A DNA stretch of 7,234 nucleotides. Source: an uncultured bacterium (lineage in GTDB: Bacteria; Cyanobacteriota; Vampirovibrionia; Gastranaerophilales; Gastranaerophilaceae). A model generated the notes under the pieces. That model was not told where the DNA came from. It was given only the letters and a program-made list of their open reading frames with translations, and did no database searches. The stretch is taken from positions 1-7,234 of the forward strand of contig URXH01000087.1 of assembly GCA_900551675.1 (NCBI GenBank), given 5' to 3'. The position numbers were made by a program, and so were the translations under genes. This document shows, in pieces, positions 6,278 to 7,234 of the stretch. Position 1 is the first letter of the stretch. Every line of letters begins with the position of its first letter.

Positions 6278-7006
6278 TTAATTTTTATTATTTCTGCTTC
6301 CAAACTTATTCTGCAGATTGGAAACAGTATTGTAGTTAATTCCCTCTCCGGTAAACAATTCTCCGACACTCGCTTTGTATACATTTGCTCCGTATTGAAC
6401 CGTTACAGTATCTTTTCCAATCGACAATATTTTATAGCCGTTAATAATATCACCTGTTCTGACAAGATAATCAGATCCGCTTATATTAAGAATTGCAGAT
6501 GGATTAAGTTTATCGAACATAATACCTGAAACTTTTGTCGTCATAACATCAGTTGCAGTTGTATCGACAACTATTGACTCTGGAGGCGGTGTCAAGAAGT
6601 TAGCATATTTAGGAGGTTTTGATTTCTGTTTTTTAAGTATTACCACTTCTCCTGCCGGAAGAAAAGGATCAGATCTGCCCATATCAGTTATAGACATGGA
6701 CACCATTGACATATTTTCTCTGTCTTCTTTTTCCTGCTTACCAGGCTGTTCTTCATCTGGAGCAATAGCTCCGTTTACACCGTCATTCCCGACTTTTACA
6801 GTTTCTTTCTCCTGAGGCTGCGGGATATTTACAACAGATTCATTTGACGTTGTGTCATCTCCGCCGTTTTGAGTACATCCTGATGTATTTATCATAATAA
6901 CCGCGAGAAATAAAACTATCAGACCTGCGCCGATTTTTTTATTCAAGCTCCAAAATTGGTCTTTGCTGTCTTCTTCATAAAATCTGTCAATGAAATTTTT
7001 ACTCAC
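6278..7006 (-). CDS. PilP/GspC-like membrane-anchored secretin-partner protein
   Basis: A 242-residue protein that most likely links the inner-membrane assembly complex to the secretin in the periplasm. It starts with GTG at 7006, backed by AGGTGG just upstream; no in-frame ATG occurs before the membrane segment. Residues 1-24 are charged and probably cytoplasmic, 25-42 form a transmembrane helix, and 45-100 are a polar, acidic, low-complexity periplasmic linker. The hallmark DPFLP (113-117) follows, matching the DPF-x-P motif of PilP and GspC, then a Pro-rich stretch (131-142). The C-terminal beta domain (about 155-220) runs VSGIMFDKLNPSAIL, LVRTGDIINGYKILSI and VTVQYGANVYKASVGELF, the pattern of the PilP/GspC homology region that binds secretin N0. 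Cys44, just after the helix (TSGC), resembles a weak lipobox. It is the first gene of the operon, directly before the secretin, as gspC precedes gspD. Overall similarity to named proteins is low, so no symbol is given. Confidence 0.8.
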   Translation of the reverse strand: MSKNFIDRFYEEDSKDQFWSLNKKIGAGLIVLFLAVIMINTSGCTQNGGDDTTSNESVVNIPQPQEKETVKVGNDGVNGAIAPDEEQPGKQEKEDRENMSMVSMSITDMGRSDPFLPAGEVVILKKQKSKPPKYANFLTPPPESIVVDTTATDVMTTKVSGIMFDKLNPSAILNISGSDYLVRTGDIINGYKILSIGKDTVTVQYGANVYKASVGELFTGEGINYNTVSNLQNKFGSRNNKN

Positions 7007-7009
7007 TTG

Positions 7010-7015
7010 CCACCT
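7010..7015 (-). promoter_or_regulatory. Ribosome binding site supporting the GTG start of the first operon gene
   Basis: AGGTGG on the minus strand, with its AGG six bases before the GTG at 7006. There is no in-frame ATG upstream of the transmembrane helix, so this site is the main support for a non-ATG start. Confidence 0.6.
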
Positions 7016-7022
7016 ATTTCTT

Positions 7023-7043
7023 ATTATACACAGTTTTATTATA
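7023..7043 (-). promoter_or_regulatory. Two alternative -10-like boxes close to the first gene
   Basis: Two perfect minus-strand TATAAT hexamers lie at 7038-7043 and 7023-7028. Neither has a recognisable -35 hexamer at 16-18 bp. The nearer one would start transcription almost inside the ribosome binding site. They may be secondary start sites or chance in AT-rich DNA. Confidence 0.2.
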
Positions 7044-7118
7044 GTGAAATATGTTTTTTATAGTATCGATTATTCGATGTATTTAATTATAAATTAGTTC
7101 ACAATAGTAATTTATTTT

Positions 7119-7147
7119 ATTGTACCATATTTTTAAATAAGTTGCAA
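7119..7147 (-). promoter_or_regulatory. Probable main promoter of the secretion/pilus operon
   Basis: On the minus strand, TTGCAA (7147-7142) is followed after exactly 17 bp by TACAAT (7124-7119). The TACAAT is preceded by TATGG, which fits the TRTGn extended -10 pattern. This is the best housekeeping-sigma promoter in the 228-bp gene-free region. It predicts a start near 7112 and a leader of about 105 nt before the GTG at 7006. Within 7007-7234 I see no gene. Confidence 0.55.
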
Positions 7148-7234
7148 AAAAGTCAAATTTATTAAGATATAAAAATAAAAAAATCTTATAAAACTGTACT
7201 GTGTGATACTATAAAATATATATATTAATTTAAC

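Noticed and set aside
6250..6384. Open extension of the secretin frame upstream to an ATG at 6384, adding 45 residues
   Set aside because: It overlaps the connector gene by more than 100 bp, has no signal-peptide character and is antecedent to a strong AGGAG plus signal peptide at 6249.
6104..6529. A 141-codon plus-strand open frame
   Set aside because: It lies antisense to the secretin and connector genes, shows no recognisable domain, and is explained as a shadow of well-supported minus-strand genes.
7163..7188. Inverted repeat TAAGAT/ATCTTA with a 14-nt A-rich interval
   Set aside because: A six-base, mostly A/T stem with a long loop is expected by chance in DNA of this composition, and no T tract or gene end is associated with it.
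7202..7212. Rightward extended -10-like TGTGATACTAT, possibly for a divergent gene beyond the window
   Set aside because: There is no -35 hexamer at a suitable distance, and no gene start is visible before the window ends, so it cannot be supported.

Overview
The window is AT-rich and dominated by one leftward (minus-strand) gene cluster that fills roughly 269-7006. Reading in the direction of transcription, the genes are: a membrane-anchored PilP/GspC-type assembly protein, an outer-membrane secretin (GspD/PilQ), a secretion/pilus assembly ATPase (GspE/PilB), a polytopic inner-membrane platform protein (GspF/PilC), and a short-chain dehydrogenase/reductase (SDR). The intergenic gaps are only 28, 17, 8 and 13 bp, and two ribosome binding sites overlap or touch the upstream stop codon, so the five genes read as one operon.

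The first four genes follow the C-D-E-F order of type II secretion (gsp) operons. Together they supply the core of a type IV filament machine: a periplasmic connector, an outer-membrane pore, a cytoplasmic motor and an inner-membrane platform. No pilin or pseudopilin, no prepilin peptidase, no PilM/N/O (or GspL/M) and no PilT-type retraction ATPase is in the window, so the sequence alone does not settle whether this is a type II secretion system or a type IV pilus. Where pseudopilin genes would follow in a gsp operon, there is an SDR enzyme instead.

Upstream of the operon, 7007-7234 is non-coding. It holds a good leftward promoter (TTGCAA, 17-bp spacer, TACAAT with an extended -10), giving a leader of about 105 nt. 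At the left end, 55-291 on the plus strand holds a decayed small helix-turn-helix gene split by one in-frame TAA. A 9-bp inverted repeat inside it is placed and oriented to act as a terminator for the leftward operon.

Organism: the secretin means a diderm (two-membrane) bacterium. The AT-rich base composition, the roughly 670-residue MshEN-containing ATPase and the small HTH gene family fit a host-associated non-photosynthetic relative of Cyanobacteria (Melainabacteria/Gastranaerophilales type). That assignment is inference from memory of such genomes and was not checked. I see no mobile element, CRISPR array, tRNA or rRNA. Most of the window is a recognisable secretion/pilus locus; the unusual points are details in the proteins, the appended SDR and the fossil HTH gene.
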